Positions 1 through 7,082 of a stretch of DNA of 10,775 nt are shown here, piece by piece. Source of the DNA: Alphaproteobacteria bacterium CG11_big_fil_rev_8_21_14_0_20_44_7 (GTDB lineage Bacteria; Pseudomonadota; Alphaproteobacteria; Rickettsiales; 21-14-0-20-44-7); assembly GCA_002787615.1 (NCBI GenBank), contig PCXJ01000006.1:1-10775 (forward strand), written 5' to 3'. The notes below the pieces were generated by a model that saw nothing but the letters and a program-made list of their open reading frames with translations, did no database searches and was not told the DNA's origin. A program made the translations under genes and the position numbers. How positions within the stretch are numbered: the stretch's first letter is position 1; every line of letters starts with the position of its first letter.

Positions 1-141
1 GCTAGAGGCGACTTCACCGTCTGCAATGCCCTGAATTTCAAGCGGGTGCATTTCGCAGAATTCGGCGATTTGTTTAAAAGTTAGGGCTGTGTTATCAACC
101 AACCACTTTGCTGTGGCTTTTGGCATAAATGGAGCAGTCAT
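1..141 (-). CDS. trcR: TrcR (DUF1013) cell-cycle transcriptional regulator, 5' part only
   Basis: Seen: an ATG at 139-141 on the minus strand opens a frame of 47 codons that runs off the left edge. It begins MTAPFMPKATAKWLVDNTAL and continues with the blocks LTFKQIAEFC and HPLEIQGIADGE. Known: this opening is the hallmark of the DUF1013 family, named TrcR in Caulobacter, a small helix-turn-helix-like regulator conserved in Alphaproteobacteria. The MPKATA and LTFKQIA blocks are characteristic, and the second probably forms part of the DNA-recognition helix region. A weak AGG lies 9 bases before the ATG (complement of 151-153). The gene is divergent from mrcA across about 112 bases, so the two may share control elements. 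The C-terminal part lies outside the window, so integrity cannot be judged. The family call is confident; the regulatory role is taken from the family. Confidence 0.85.
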   Translation of the reverse strand, partial: MTAPFMPKATAKWLVDNTALTFKQIAEFCEMHPLEIQGIADGEVASS

Positions 142-162
142 CGTTATTTACCTATAATTTCT

Positions 163-171
163 TGATATAAT
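163..171 (+). promoter_or_regulatory. Extended -10 promoter candidate for mrcA
   Basis: TGATATAAT contains a perfect TATAAT hexamer (166-171) preceded by TGn, an extended -10 element for the housekeeping sigma factor. There is no good -35 hexamer 16-18 bases upstream (GTTATT/TTATTT), but extended -10 promoters tolerate that. Transcription would begin near 178 and give a leader of about 75 bases for mrcA. The 112-base gap between trcR and mrcA is very AT-rich and holds the palindrome TTAATTAA at 187-194. Confidence 0.4.
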
Positions 172-218
172 TTATTAACTTGGTCATTAATTAACGCGAA
201 TAAATACACAAAATGCGC

Positions 219-247
219 TTGCAGTACAAGGAAAAACTACATAATCT
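219..247 (+). promoter_or_regulatory. Weak second promoter candidate close to the mrcA start
   Basis: TTGCAG (219-224) and TAATCT (242-247) are separated by 17 bases, and the ATG of mrcA follows the -10-like hexamer by 6 bases. Each hexamer matches consensus at only about half its positions. If it is used, the transcript would start at or next to the ATG. No Shine-Dalgarno sequence sits before this ATG; the nearest AAGGA (229-233) is 20 bases away. Confidence 0.2.
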
Positions 248-253
248 TCAAAT

Positions 254-2704
254 ATGAAAACCGCAAAAAAATTAGTAACTCGGATAGGAAAAATCTTCTT
301 TCTGCTTTTTATGCTGACAATATTTGCCGCATTAGGCGTTATGGGCGTAATTGCCTATTATTCCAAGGGTTTACCAAGTTCTGAAGAATTGGCTAATTAC
401 CAGCCCAAAACCATGACGCGCCTATACGATGCCAGAGGTGGATTGTTGGCAGAATATGGGCATGAAAAGCGGGTTTATGTGCCAATCTCAAAAACTCCGG
501 AGCTGGTGAAACAGGCTTTTATTGCCGCCGAAGATCAGAATTTTTATGACCATCCGGGTGTGGATATTCTTGGTATCACGCGGGCGATGGTCAATAATGT
601 GCAAACCAAGCTAACTGGTTCTGGCTCAATAAGCGGTGCATCAACCATAACCCAGCAGGTTATCAAAAACATCCTTCTGGATAATAGCAGAACTTATGAT
701 AGGAAAATTAAAGAGGCAATATTAGCCCTGCGTATTTCAAAATCAGTGTCTAAAGACAGGGTTTTGGAGATATATTTGAATGTTATTTACCTCGGTAATC
801 GCTCATATGGTATTGGTGCGGCTGCTCAGCGTTATTTTGATAAATCTGTTACGGACTTGAATTTACAGGAAGCAGCATTTCTGGCAGCCTTGCCGAAAGG
901 CCCAGCCGATTATGACCCAAGAAAATATTATGACCGCGCTAAGGTTCGCCGTGATTGGGTTCTGGAAAGGATGAAGGATGAGAATTACATTACCGAAAAA
1001 GATGCGGAAGCAGCCAAGAAAACGCCGATTGAATTAGCAGATATTGAAGATGAGGAAATTGTTACCACTCATTTTGCCGAAGAAGTTCGTCGTTATCTGG
1101 AAAAAGAATATGGCACTGATAAGCTCTATGAGGGCGGGATGGTGGTGCGCACAACGCTAGACCCTAAAATACAAAAATATGCCGAACGGGCTTTATACAA
1201 AGGAATTATAGATTATGACCGCAATCATGGTTGGCGCGGTGCAATCGGCAAGATTGATGATTTGGATTTATGGCGGGAATTGCTGGCAGAAATGAAAGAC
1301 CCGGAAGGTCTAGGCCCTTGGCAATTGGCGGTGGTTCTGGAAGTTCGCGGTGATAGGGTGATTATAGGATTGAAAGACGGCAATCAGTCATACATACCTT
1401 TTGAAAATATGAAATGGGCGAAAAAGACCTTGCCGAATCAACGCTGGGCAGGCACTCCTTCCAGTCCGCGAGAAGTTGTGAATATAGGTGATATAATAGC
1501 CGTTTCAAAGTCCGAGAAAAATAAATCAGATGGTAAAAAAGAGGAATATTTTGCGTTGGAGCAAATTCCGAATGTGAATGGAGCGATTACGGTTATGGAT
1601 CCGCAAACCGGACGTGTTCTGGCAATGGTTGGCGGGTATATATATGGTGATAGCCATTTTAACCGTGCTACTCAGGCGAAGCGCCAACCCGGCTCAGCCT
1701 TCAAGCCTTTCGTATATTTAGCGGCGCTTGAAAATGGCTTTACTCCGGCAACCGTAATTGAAGATGGGCCGATTGAAATCCCGCAGGGAAGAGGAATGCC
1801 CACTTGGACACCAAAGAATTATTCCGGAGATTATCTGGGTTTTGTTTCTTTACGCAAAGGCTTGGAGAAATCACGCAATAACATGACTATTCTGGTTTCT
1901 CTGATGTTGGGAATTGATAAAATTCAGGAAATTGCCACACGTTTCGGTATTCTTGAAGACCCAAAACCCTATTATTCAATGGCGCTTGGTGCTTCCGAAA
2001 CCACATTGCTAAAACTAACAACTGCCTATTCTGCGATTGCTAATGGTGGCAGAAAAGTTGAGCCGAAGATTATAGATAAAATCCAAAATAATCTGGGTAA
2101 AACCCTATATATTAGCGATAAGAGAATTTGTTCTGGCTGTGTTGGTTCGCTCAACAAAAACCAAATCCCTACCATCACCGATAATGCCGAGCAGCTTACT
2201 AATCCGGTAATTGCATACCAGCTAACCAGTATGTTAGAAGGTGTTGTTCAGCGCGGAACGGCGGTGCGTGCAAAAGTTATCGGCAAGCCACTGGCAGGAA
2301 AAACCGGAACTACAAATAAAAGCTTTGATACATGGTTTATGGGCTTTTCACCAGATTTAGTGGTGGGAACATATATCGGTTTCGACAGGCCGCGCACGCT
2401 GGGTGCAAAGGATACGGGCAGTAGTGTTGCGCTTCCGGTGTTTATTGAATTTATGACAAAGGCACTGGCGGATATTCCGGCAAAGCCTTTCCCTGCTCCG
2501 GATGGTGTGACAATGGTTAAAGTTGATATAACTACCGGTGCCGAGCCAACGGAATATAGCGCTCCTGAAAATATCAGATATGAGGTGTTTAATCCGGTTG
2601 CTCCGATGATTGATTATTCGCAAGATTATATGGAATATCAGGATAACCGCCGCACTCTTGAAGAGGAGATATATGATGGCAGCTTTTCCACTGGCATATA
2701 TTAA
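254..2704 (+). CDS. mrcA: Penicillin-binding protein 1A, bifunctional peptidoglycan synthase
   Basis: Polymerises lipid II into glycan strands and cross-links the stem peptides in the periplasm. The 816 residues match the usual PBP1A length. A short basic N-terminus is followed by one membrane anchor (about 13-35). The GT51 glycosyltransferase domain shows EDQNFYDHPG with catalytic Glu93, GASTITQQ (128-135), a second Glu in EIYLN (172) and LAALPKGP (210-217). A linker/OB-like insert spans about 300-440. The transpeptidase domain shows S481-A-F-K484 (nucleophile Ser481), S540-R-N and K683-T-G-T. A CxxC pair (C626, C629, CSGC) lies in the transpeptidase domain, as I recall from alphaproteobacterial PBP1A proteins, and may form a periplasmic disulfide. 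All catalytic motifs are intact. The gene is monocistronic, divergent from trcR, and its stop lies 8 bases from that of the convergent hydrolase gene. The start is the only sensible one before the membrane anchor, although it lacks a ribosome binding site. Confidence 0.97.
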   Translation: MKTAKKLVTRIGKIFFLLFMLTIFAALGVMGVIAYYSKGLPSSEELANYQPKTMTRLYDARGGLLAEYGHEKRVYVPISKTPELVKQAFIAAEDQNFYDHPGVDILGITRAMVNNVQTKLTGSGSISGASTITQQVIKNILLDNSRTYDRKIKEAILALRISKSVSKDRVLEIYLNVIYLGNRSYGIGAAAQRYFDKSVTDLNLQEAAFLAALPKGPADYDPRKYYDRAKVRRDWVLERMKDENYITEKDAEAAKKTPIELADIEDEEIVTTHFAEEVRRYLEKEYGTDKLYEGGMVVRTTLDPKIQKYAERALYKGIIDYDRNHGWRGAIGKIDDLDLWRELLAEMKDPEGLGPWQLAVVLEVRGDRVIIGLKDGNQSYIPFENMKWAKKTLPNQRWAGTPSSPREVVNIGDIIAVSKSEKNKSDGKKEEYFALEQIPNVNGAITVMDPQTGRVLAMVGGYIYGDSHFNRATQAKRQPGSAFKPFVYLAALENGFTPATVIEDGPIEIPQGRGMPTWTPKNYSGDYLGFVSLRKGLEKSRNNMTILVSLMLGIDKIQEIATRFGILEDPKPYYSMALGASETTLLKLTTAYSAIANGGRKVEPKIIDKIQNNLGKTLYISDKRICSGCVGSLNKNQIPTITDNAEQLTNPVIAYQLTSMLEGVVQRGTAVRAKVIGKPLAGKTGTTNKSFDTWFMGFSPDLVVGTYIGFDRPRTLGAKDTGSSVALPVFIEFMTKALADIPAKPFPAPDGVTMVKVDITTGAEPTEYSAPENIRYEVFNPVAPMIDYSQDYMEYQDNRRTLEEEIYDGSFSTGIY

Positions 2705-2712
2705 AATATATA

Positions 2713-3504
2713 TTAAAGCTTAAAGCGCATTCCGTCATAGGCAGGCTCAATATTTTGCGGTAATATCTCCTGCAATTTGTCATAATTCATGTCTGCCCCC
2801 ATATGGGTTAATATCGCACGCTTTGGACGGAATTTCTCAATATATCCAAGCGTATCTGCAAGGCATAAATGCGTTGGTCTTTCTGTCATACTCTGGCAAT
2901 CTATTACCCACGTATCAAGATTTTCTAGCGCTGGAAATGATTCTTCAGGAAAACTTTTGACATCGGTAGAATAGGCAAAATCACCAATGCGGAATCCTAG
3001 CGTATCCATTCCTGTACCACCTGCGCTTAGTTTTGGCGTATGCTTTTGTAAGAATGGCAAAACCTCAAATTCTCCGGCTTTAAATTTTTCCATAGGTTTG
3101 ATTATATGTGGAATCATACATGGGCGATACCAGCCATATTCAGGGCGCGGTGCGGCAAAGCAATAATCAAAATGTTTAGTCAGCTCGGTAATTGATTGTT
3201 CACTCGCATAGCAATCTATCGGAGCGTTTTGTAGTTTATTAAATGCCTTTATTTCATCAATCCCCATAATATGGTCGGCATGGGTGTGAGTATATAAAAC
3301 CGCATCAAGATGTTTGATATTATTTTGCAAAGCTTGCTGGCGCAAATCCGGTGAGGTGTCAATCAAGAGAGATGTGTTGCCCTGAATATGCACGGAAACA
3401 CGGAGGCGGAAATTCTTGGGATTAGCGCGCATTTCAGGCGGCATTTCTTGCCCTATCATAGGAACGCCTGTTGAAGCCCCGCATCCTAGAATCGTGATTT
3501 CCAC
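2713..3504 (-). CDS. MBL-fold metallo-hydrolase, PhnP-like (COG1235)
   Basis: A 263-residue protein of the metallo-beta-lactamase fold. It opens with MEITILGCGASTGVP, typical of the PhnP/RNase Z-like branch. The metal-binding motif is H73-T-H75-A-D77-H78; further ligands are probably H155, D181 (YSTDV) and H234 (ILTHMG). Relatives are phosphodiesterases, acting for example on cyclic phosphates or RNA ends; the substrate here cannot be read from sequence. The start codon is GTG (complement of 3502-3504), supported by AGGGA 7 bases upstream inside the end of tatD. The gene follows tatD by 4 bases, so the two are very likely cotranscribed and translationally coupled. This TatD plus MBL-hydrolase pair is common in Alphaproteobacteria, often with metG. 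It converges on mrcA with no obvious intrinsic terminator in the 8-base gap. Confidence 0.9.
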   Translation of the reverse strand: MEITILGCGASTGVPMIGQEMPPEMRANPKNFRLRVSVHIQGNTSLLIDTSPDLRQQALQNNIKHLDAVLYTHTHADHIMGIDEIKAFNKLQNAPIDCYASEQSITELTKHFDYCFAAPRPEYGWYRPCMIPHIIKPMEKFKAGEFEVLPFLQKHTPKLSAGGTGMDTLGFRIGDFAYSTDVKSFPEESFPALENLDTWVIDCQSMTERPTHLCLADTLGYIEKFRPKRAILTHMGADMNYDKLQEILPQNIEPAYDGMRFKL

Positions 3505-3508
3505 AAGC

Positions 3509-4276
3509 TTATCCCTTATTTATTTTGCTGAAAAGCGTATAAAAATTCTTAGTGGTAATGCGTGCTAATTCCTCAAAACTAACGCCCTTAAGTTCCGCCA
3601 CAAATTCTGCCGTATGTTTGGTGAATGCCGGTTCATTACGCTTTCCGCGCATTGGAATTGGTGCTAGATAAGGCGCATCGGTTTCCACCAGCAATCTTTC
3701 CAATGGAATCTTTTTCACTGCCTCGCGCAATTCTTCTGCTTTTTTAAAAGTCACAATCCCTGAGATTGAGATATATAAGCCATTATCTAATGCCGATTCT
3801 GCGACTTTATAATCAGTGGAAAAACAATGCAGCAGCCCACGAAAATTTTGCGTGTTGATAATATCAATCGTATCTTCATCTGCACTTCTTGTGTGGATTA
3901 TTACGGGTAAATCAGTTTCCTGCGCAGCTTTTATATGCTCAAGAAACAAGTTTTTTTGAATTTCGCGCGGAGAATTTTCATAAAAATAATCCAATCCGGT
4001 TTCGCCCAGCCCGATGCATTTATCATAATTTGCCAGCGCTACTAAATTTTCCGCTTTCACTTCTGCATGGTTTTCTGCCTCATGCGGATGGACGCCGACT
4101 GTGCAAAATACATTATCATAATTTGCTGCAATCTGCTTTATTTCCTCATACTCGGATAATTTCGTACAGATAGAGAGCATCTGCGAAACGCCGTTATTGC
4201 CGGCATTTTTTATAACTTCATCCAAATCATCCTTAAAATCCGGAAAATTCAGGTGGCAATGTGAATCTATAAGCAT
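3509..4276 (-). CDS. tatD: TatD-family metal-dependent hydrolase / DNase
   Basis: A 255-residue amidohydrolase-like TIM-barrel protein, normal length for TatD. Visible metal-site motifs are H6-C-H8 in the opening IDSHCHLNF, E92 in GLGETGLDYFY, H128 in VIIHTR, H150 in GLLHCFS and D200 in VETDAPYLAP. TatD proteins are Mg-dependent 3'-5' exonucleases on DNA/RNA, implicated in DNA damage responses; the exact role of this paralogue (TatD, YcfH or YjjV type) cannot be separated here, so the symbol is a family label. It is the first gene of a two-gene unit with the MBL hydrolase. No Shine-Dalgarno sequence precedes the ATG. A promoter with a perfect TTGACA lies immediately upstream and would leave almost no leader. 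It diverges from typA. Confidence 0.92.
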   Translation of the reverse strand: MLIDSHCHLNFPDFKDDLDEVIKNAGNNGVSQMLSICTKLSEYEEIKQIAANYDNVFCTVGVHPHEAENHAEVKAENLVALANYDKCIGLGETGLDYFYENSPREIQKNLFLEHIKAAQETDLPVIIHTRSADEDTIDIINTQNFRGLLHCFSTDYKVAESALDNGLYISISGIVTFKKAEELREAVKKIPLERLLVETDAPYLAPIPMRGKRNEPAFTKHTAEFVAELKGVSFEELARITTKNFYTLFSKINKG

Positions 4277-4282
4277 AAATTC

Positions 4283-4311
4283 AAAATGCGGTTATGCTGC
4301 TATTTTGTCAA
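4283..4311 (-). promoter_or_regulatory. Promoter candidate for the tatD - MBL operon
   Basis: On the minus strand a perfect TTGACA (complement of 4306-4311) is followed after 17 bases by CATTTT (complement of 4283-4288), a poor -10 match. The tatD ATG begins 6 bases further on, so transcription would start at about the A of the ATG. The perfect -35 and exact 17-base spacing favour it; the weak -10 argues against it. Confidence 0.35.
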
Positions 4312-4400
4312 GAAAACACTCTAGATAAAACTAACCCTTTCTTTATTCCTCTTAACATAGTAAGAACAAGCCGCAAAAATCAGGCAGTCATGCCGAATAT

Positions 4401-4405
4401 AAGGA
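4401..4405 (+). promoter_or_regulatory. Ribosome binding site that fixes the typA start
   Basis: AAGGA lies 5 bases before the ATG at 4411. It decides between this start and in-frame upstream ATGs at 4294 and 4390, neither of which has a comparable site. The protein beginning at 4411 (MKEIRNIAIIAHVDHGKTT) also matches the usual TypA N-terminus. Confidence 0.75.
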
Positions 4406-4410
4406 ATTTT

Positions 4411-6237
4411 ATGAAAGAAATTAGAAATATAGCGATTATCGCGCACGTTGATCACGGTAAAACAACTTTGATTGATACGCTTCTGAAACAATGTGGAACT
4501 TTCCGCGAAAACCAGAGTGTTGACGAGCGTGTGATGGATAGTAATGATTTGGAAAAAGAGCGTGGAATTACAATTCTGGCGAAATGCACCTCGATAAAAT
4601 GGAATGATATCCGCATTAATATTGTCGACACACCCGGTCACGCTGATTTCGGTGGGGAAGTTGAGCGCGTTCTTTCAATGGTTGATGGGGTGATATTGCT
4701 CACCGATGCTGCTGAGGGGCCAATGCCACAAACTAAATTTGTGCTCGCAAAGGCTTTGGCACAAGGACTAAGACCAATGGTGATTATCAATAAAGTTGAT
4801 AGACCGGATGGTCGTCCGGATGAGGTGGTGAACGAGGTTTTTGATTTATTCGTGGCGCTTGATGCCAAAGATGAGCAGCTTGATTTCCCGATTCTTTATG
4901 CCTCAGGGCGCAATGGCTGGTGCGTGAGCAATCTTGATGATGAGCGCAAGGATTTGACCCCTCTGCTTGATTTGATGGTTTCTCATGTCGATAAGCCTGA
5001 AGTTGATAAAGAAGCACCATTCTCAATGTTGGTAACGCTTCTGGAATCCAACTCTTTCTTGGGGCGCATATTAACCGGTAGGGTATATAGCGGAACGGCG
5101 AATGTTAACATGCCGATTAAGGCAATTGATTTGAATGGTGAAGTTGTGGAAACCGGACGTTTGACCAAATTGCAAACTTTCGCAGGCATAGAGCGCGTTA
5201 ATGTGGATAAGGTTGTTGCCGGAGATATTGTTTCCATAGCAGGACTGGCAAAAGCTTCGGTAGCAGATACAATTGCAGATGCTTCTGTCACAAAGCCTAT
5301 TGCTTCAACCCCGATTGACCCGCCGACAATGGCAGTAACAATCAGCGTGAATGATTCACCTTTTGCCGGACAAGAGGGAACAAAAGTCACAAGCCGTATG
5401 ATTCGTGACCGTTTATTCGCCGAGGCTGAAACTAATGTCGCAATTACCGTTACAGAGACAGATGGCAAGGATGCTTTTGAAGTTGGTGGACGCGGGGAAT
5501 TGCAGCTTGGTGTATTGATAGAAACCATGCGCCGTGAGGGTTTTGAGCTTTCTGTTTCACGCCCACGCGTATTGCTGCGTCAGGATGAATCAGGAGCTAC
5601 ATTAGAGCCGATAGAAGAGGTTGTAATTGATGTGGATGATGAATATAGCGGTGTGGTGGTTGAAAAGATTAGCCAGCGTAAAGGTAGTATGACCGATATG
5701 CGTTCCTCTGGCGGCGGTAAGACTCGCATCATATTTCTTGTGCCATCTCGTGGACTTATCGGCTATCAGGGCGAATTCCTGACCGATACAAGGGGCACAG
5801 GCGTTATAAACCGTATTTACCATAGTCATGAGCCATTTAAGGGCGAAATAGGCGGTAGGCGCAATGGCGTGCTGATTTCTACCGATCAGGGCGAAGCAGT
5901 TGGCTATGCACTATTTAACCTGCAAGAGCGTGGAATTATGTATGTGAAGCCGCAGGATAAAGTTTATATGGGGATGATTGTCGGTGAGAATAGCCGTGAT
6001 AATGATTTGGAAATTAATGTATTAAAAGGCAAGCAGCTCACAAATGTGCGTGCAAGCGGAACCGATGAGGCTATTCGTCTTACACCGCCGAAATTGATGA
6101 CTCTGGAAGAGATGATTTCATATATCGGTGAGGATGAATTGGTTGAAGTGACGCCAAAAACCTTGCGTTTGCGTAAAAGAGAGCTAGACCCTAACGAGCG
6201 CAAAAAGCAATCACGACTCAAGAAAGCTGCGGAGTAA
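4411..6237 (+). CDS. typA: Translational GTPase TypA/BipA
   Basis: A ribosome-associated GTPase of the EF-G/LepA superfamily that supports ribosome assembly and growth under stress or cold. It has 608 residues, the normal length, starting at the ATG with AAGGA upstream; the open frame continues back to 4294, but those 39 extra residues have no family similarity. G motifs: AHVDHGKT (11-18, P-loop), RGITI (51-55, switch I), DTPGH (73-77) and NKVD (127-130). After the GTPase domain come the beta-barrel domain, EF-G-like domains III and V, and the TypA-specific C-terminal domain, including SSGGGKTRIIFLVPSRGLIG and the late segment TPPKLMTLEEMISYIGEDE. The C-terminal tail is rich in Lys/Arg. Monocistronic, ended by a strong terminator 34 bases downstream. 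The 134-base gap to tatD contains no plus-strand promoter I would trust. Confidence 0.97.
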   Translation: MKEIRNIAIIAHVDHGKTTLIDTLLKQCGTFRENQSVDERVMDSNDLEKERGITILAKCTSIKWNDIRINIVDTPGHADFGGEVERVLSMVDGVILLTDAAEGPMPQTKFVLAKALAQGLRPMVIINKVDRPDGRPDEVVNEVFDLFVALDAKDEQLDFPILYASGRNGWCVSNLDDERKDLTPLLDLMVSHVDKPEVDKEAPFSMLVTLLESNSFLGRILTGRVYSGTANVNMPIKAIDLNGEVVETGRLTKLQTFAGIERVNVDKVVAGDIVSIAGLAKASVADTIADASVTKPIASTPIDPPTMAVTISVNDSPFAGQEGTKVTSRMIRDRLFAEAETNVAITVTETDGKDAFEVGGRGELQLGVLIETMRREGFELSVSRPRVLLRQDESGATLEPIEEVVIDVDDEYSGVVVEKISQRKGSMTDMRSSGGGKTRIIFLVPSRGLIGYQGEFLTDTRGTGVINRIYHSHEPFKGEIGGRRNGVLISTDQGEAVGYALFNLQERGIMYVKPQDKVYMGMIVGENSRDNDLEINVLKGKQLTNVRASGTDEAIRLTPPKLMTLEEMISYIGEDELVEVTPKTLRLRKRELDPNERKKQSRLKKAAE

Positions 6238-6264
6238 CATCTGTTAAAACAGACTATTCTAAAT

Positions 6265-6295
6265 AAAAACGCCCGCTAGCTGCGGGCTTTTTTTT
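6265..6295. terminator. Bidirectional rho-independent terminator between typA and the tRNA genes
   Basis: GCCCGC (6271-6276) and GCGGGC (6282-6287) form a perfect 6-bp GC stem with a 5-base loop. Eight T residues follow on the plus strand (6288-6295), ending typA. On the minus strand the same stem is followed by GTTTTTATTT, so it can also end the convergent tRNA transcript. Confidence 0.9.
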
Positions 6296-6325
6296 ATGAA
6301 ATGAAGTGATAGTGAGATAAGAAAA

Positions 6326-6402
6326 TGGCGGGAGTGACGGGACTCGAACCCGCGGCCTCCTGCGTGACAGGCAGGCGCTCTAACCAGCTGAGCTACACCC
6401 CC
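6326..6402 (-). tRNA. tRNA-Asp (anticodon GTC)
   Basis: The minus strand folds as a 77-base tRNA with encoded CCA. The acceptor stem is GGGGGTG paired with CACTCCC (one G-U pair), followed by discriminator G and CCA. The D arm reads AGCTCAGCTGGTTAGAGC. The anticodon stem CCTGC/GCAGG encloses loop CTGTCAC, giving anticodon GTC. The T arm is GCGGG-TTCGAGT-CCCGT. It is the distal of two tRNAs, 41 bases after tRNA-Val, probably cut from a shared precursor. Confidence 0.97.
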
Positions 6403-6408
6403 GCATGG

Positions 6409-6424
6409 GGTAATTTGTATTACC
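6409..6424. repeat. Hairpin in the spacer between the two tRNAs
   Basis: GGTAAT (6409-6414) and ATTACC (6419-6424) are perfect inverted arms around a 4-base loop (TTGT). It sits 6 bases upstream of the mature 5' end of tRNA-Asp in the direction of transcription. It may shape processing of the dicistronic tRNA precursor, or be incidental. Confidence 0.35.
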
Positions 6425-6443
6425 AGCCACTTGTCAGGGTGGA

Positions 6444-6519
<76 letters not shown>

Positions 6520-6559
6520 TTCTAATTAGTAGCTAGAGTCTGCGATTTAGAGCCTAGCG

Positions 6560-6586
6560 TTTTTAGAAGAGCAGTCTAATTATCAA
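6560..6586 (-). promoter_or_regulatory. Weak promoter candidate for the tRNA-Val/tRNA-Asp unit
   Basis: On the minus strand TTGATA (complement of 6581-6586, 5 of 6 matches to the -35 consensus) is followed after only 15 bases by TAAAAA (complement of 6560-6565). The short spacer makes it doubtful. An alternative is TTAGAC (complement of 6574-6579), 17 bases, then TAGGCT (complement of 6551-6556). A promoter is expected here because a terminator separates the tRNAs from hup. Confidence 0.2.
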
Positions 6587-6607
6587 GTTTTGCATGAAAT
6601 ATCAAAT

Positions 6608-6636
6608 AAAAAAAAGCCCTACCGTGGGGCAGGGCT
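6608..6636 (-). terminator. Rho-independent terminator of hup
   Basis: Read on the minus strand, AGCCCT (complement of 6631-6636) pairs with AGGGCT (complement of 6615-6620) around a 10-base GC-rich loop. A run of eight T follows (complement of 6608-6615, first base shared with the stem). It lies 64 bases after the hup stop and separates hup from the tRNA genes. Confidence 0.85.
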
Positions 6637-6653
6637 ATATTTACCGATTAAAG

Positions 6654-6682
6654 TAGAGTTCAGCAAAATATTCTGAACTCTA
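6654..6682 (-). repeat. Ten-base-pair hairpin in the hup 3' untranslated region
   Basis: TAGAGTTCAG (6654-6663) and CTGAACTCTA (6673-6682) are perfect 10-base inverted arms around a 9-base loop. No T run follows on either strand, so it is not an intrinsic terminator. It starts 18 bases after the hup stop and stands ahead of the true terminator. The outer arm continues into a second CTCTAA copy at 6684-6689, so AACTCTA is tandemly repeated at 6676-6689. Confidence 0.6.
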
Positions 6683-6700
6683 AACTCTAATCACTATCTT

Positions 6701-6973
6701 CTAGTTTACAGCTTCTTTAAGCGCTTTACCTGGACGGAATTTAGCTTGTGTAGAAGCTGGGATTTTGATGGAATCACCAGTGCGCGGGTTGCGACCTGTT
6801 GTTGCTTTACGTTTTTGTGTAAGGAATGTACCAAAACCAACTAGGCGAACTTCTTTGCCTTTTTTCAGTGATTTAGTAATTGCAGACACAGCTGCGTCTA
6901 GTGCTTTTTGTGCATCAGCTTTAGTAAGACCAGCTTCCTTAGCGATTGCTTCGATTAGTTCATTTTTATTCAT
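6701..6973 (-). CDS. hup: DNA-binding protein HU
   Basis: A nucleoid protein that binds DNA as a dimer with little sequence preference and bends it. The 90 residues are the standard HU length. The N-terminal helices (MNKNELIEAIAKEAG, then LTKADAQKALDA) form the dimer body. GFGTF (46-50) starts the beta saddle, and the arm carries RNPRTG with Pro63 at the intercalating position. The C-terminus is the usual KFRPGKALKEAVN. IHF-specific features are absent and the length suits HU. An AGGG site (complement of 6981-6984) lies 7 bases before the ATG. It stands downstream of lon on the same strand with about 220 bases between, the conserved lon-hup order of proteobacteria, but here with its own promoter and a curved-DNA element. 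Confidence 0.97.
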   Translation of the reverse strand: MNKNELIEAIAKEAGLTKADAQKALDAAVSAITKSLKKGKEVRLVGFGTFLTQKRKATTGRNPRTGDSIKIPASTQAKFRPGKALKEAVN

Positions 6974-7048
6974 TTTAATACCCTATCAATTTAGTAGTTT
7001 AAACTTACCTCAAACCCTTGCTGAGCTTAGATTTGAAGCGCCTGCATA

Positions 7049-7078
7049 CAAGTAAGCGCAAAGAAAGGCGCTTGTCAA
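7049..7078 (-). promoter_or_regulatory. Promoter candidate for hup
   Basis: On the minus strand a perfect TTGACA (complement of 7073-7078) is followed after 18 bases by TACTTG (complement of 7049-7054), a poor -10. The leader to the hup ATG would be about 70 bases. Position just downstream of the phased A-tracts supports it. The spacer contains an inverted repeat, so an operator could overlap it. Confidence 0.45.
7054..7073. repeat. Inverted repeat inside the hup promoter spacer
   Basis: AAGCGC (7054-7059) and GCGCTT (7068-7073) form a perfect 6-base dyad separated by 8 bases, in the span between the -35 and -10 candidates. A third AAGCGC copy lies at 7036-7041. This arrangement is compatible with an operator; no known regulator is recognised from it. 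Confidence 0.45.
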
Positions 7079-7082
7079 TAGG

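Noticed and set aside
175..190. Two TTAA half-sites resembling a CtrA box in the trcR/mrcA gap
   Set aside because: The canonical site is TTAA-N7-TTAA; here the spacing is 8, and TTAA is frequent in such AT-rich sequence.
2696..2711. Inverted repeat ATATATT-AA-AATATAT between the convergent mrcA and MBL genes as a terminator
   Set aside because: The stem is entirely A/T, the loop would be tiny, and no T run follows a GC stem, so it does not resemble an intrinsic terminator.
4294..4410. Longer TypA start adding 39 residues
   Set aside because: The extra residues match nothing in TypA, the upstream ATGs lack a ribosome site, and AAGGA precedes the ATG at 4411 which gives the standard family N-terminus.
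4983..5528. Minus-strand open frame of 181 codons opposite typA
   Set aside because: It lies wholly inside the conserved typA gene, has low-complexity Ser/Thr/Val composition typical of antisense frames, and shows no recognisable domain.
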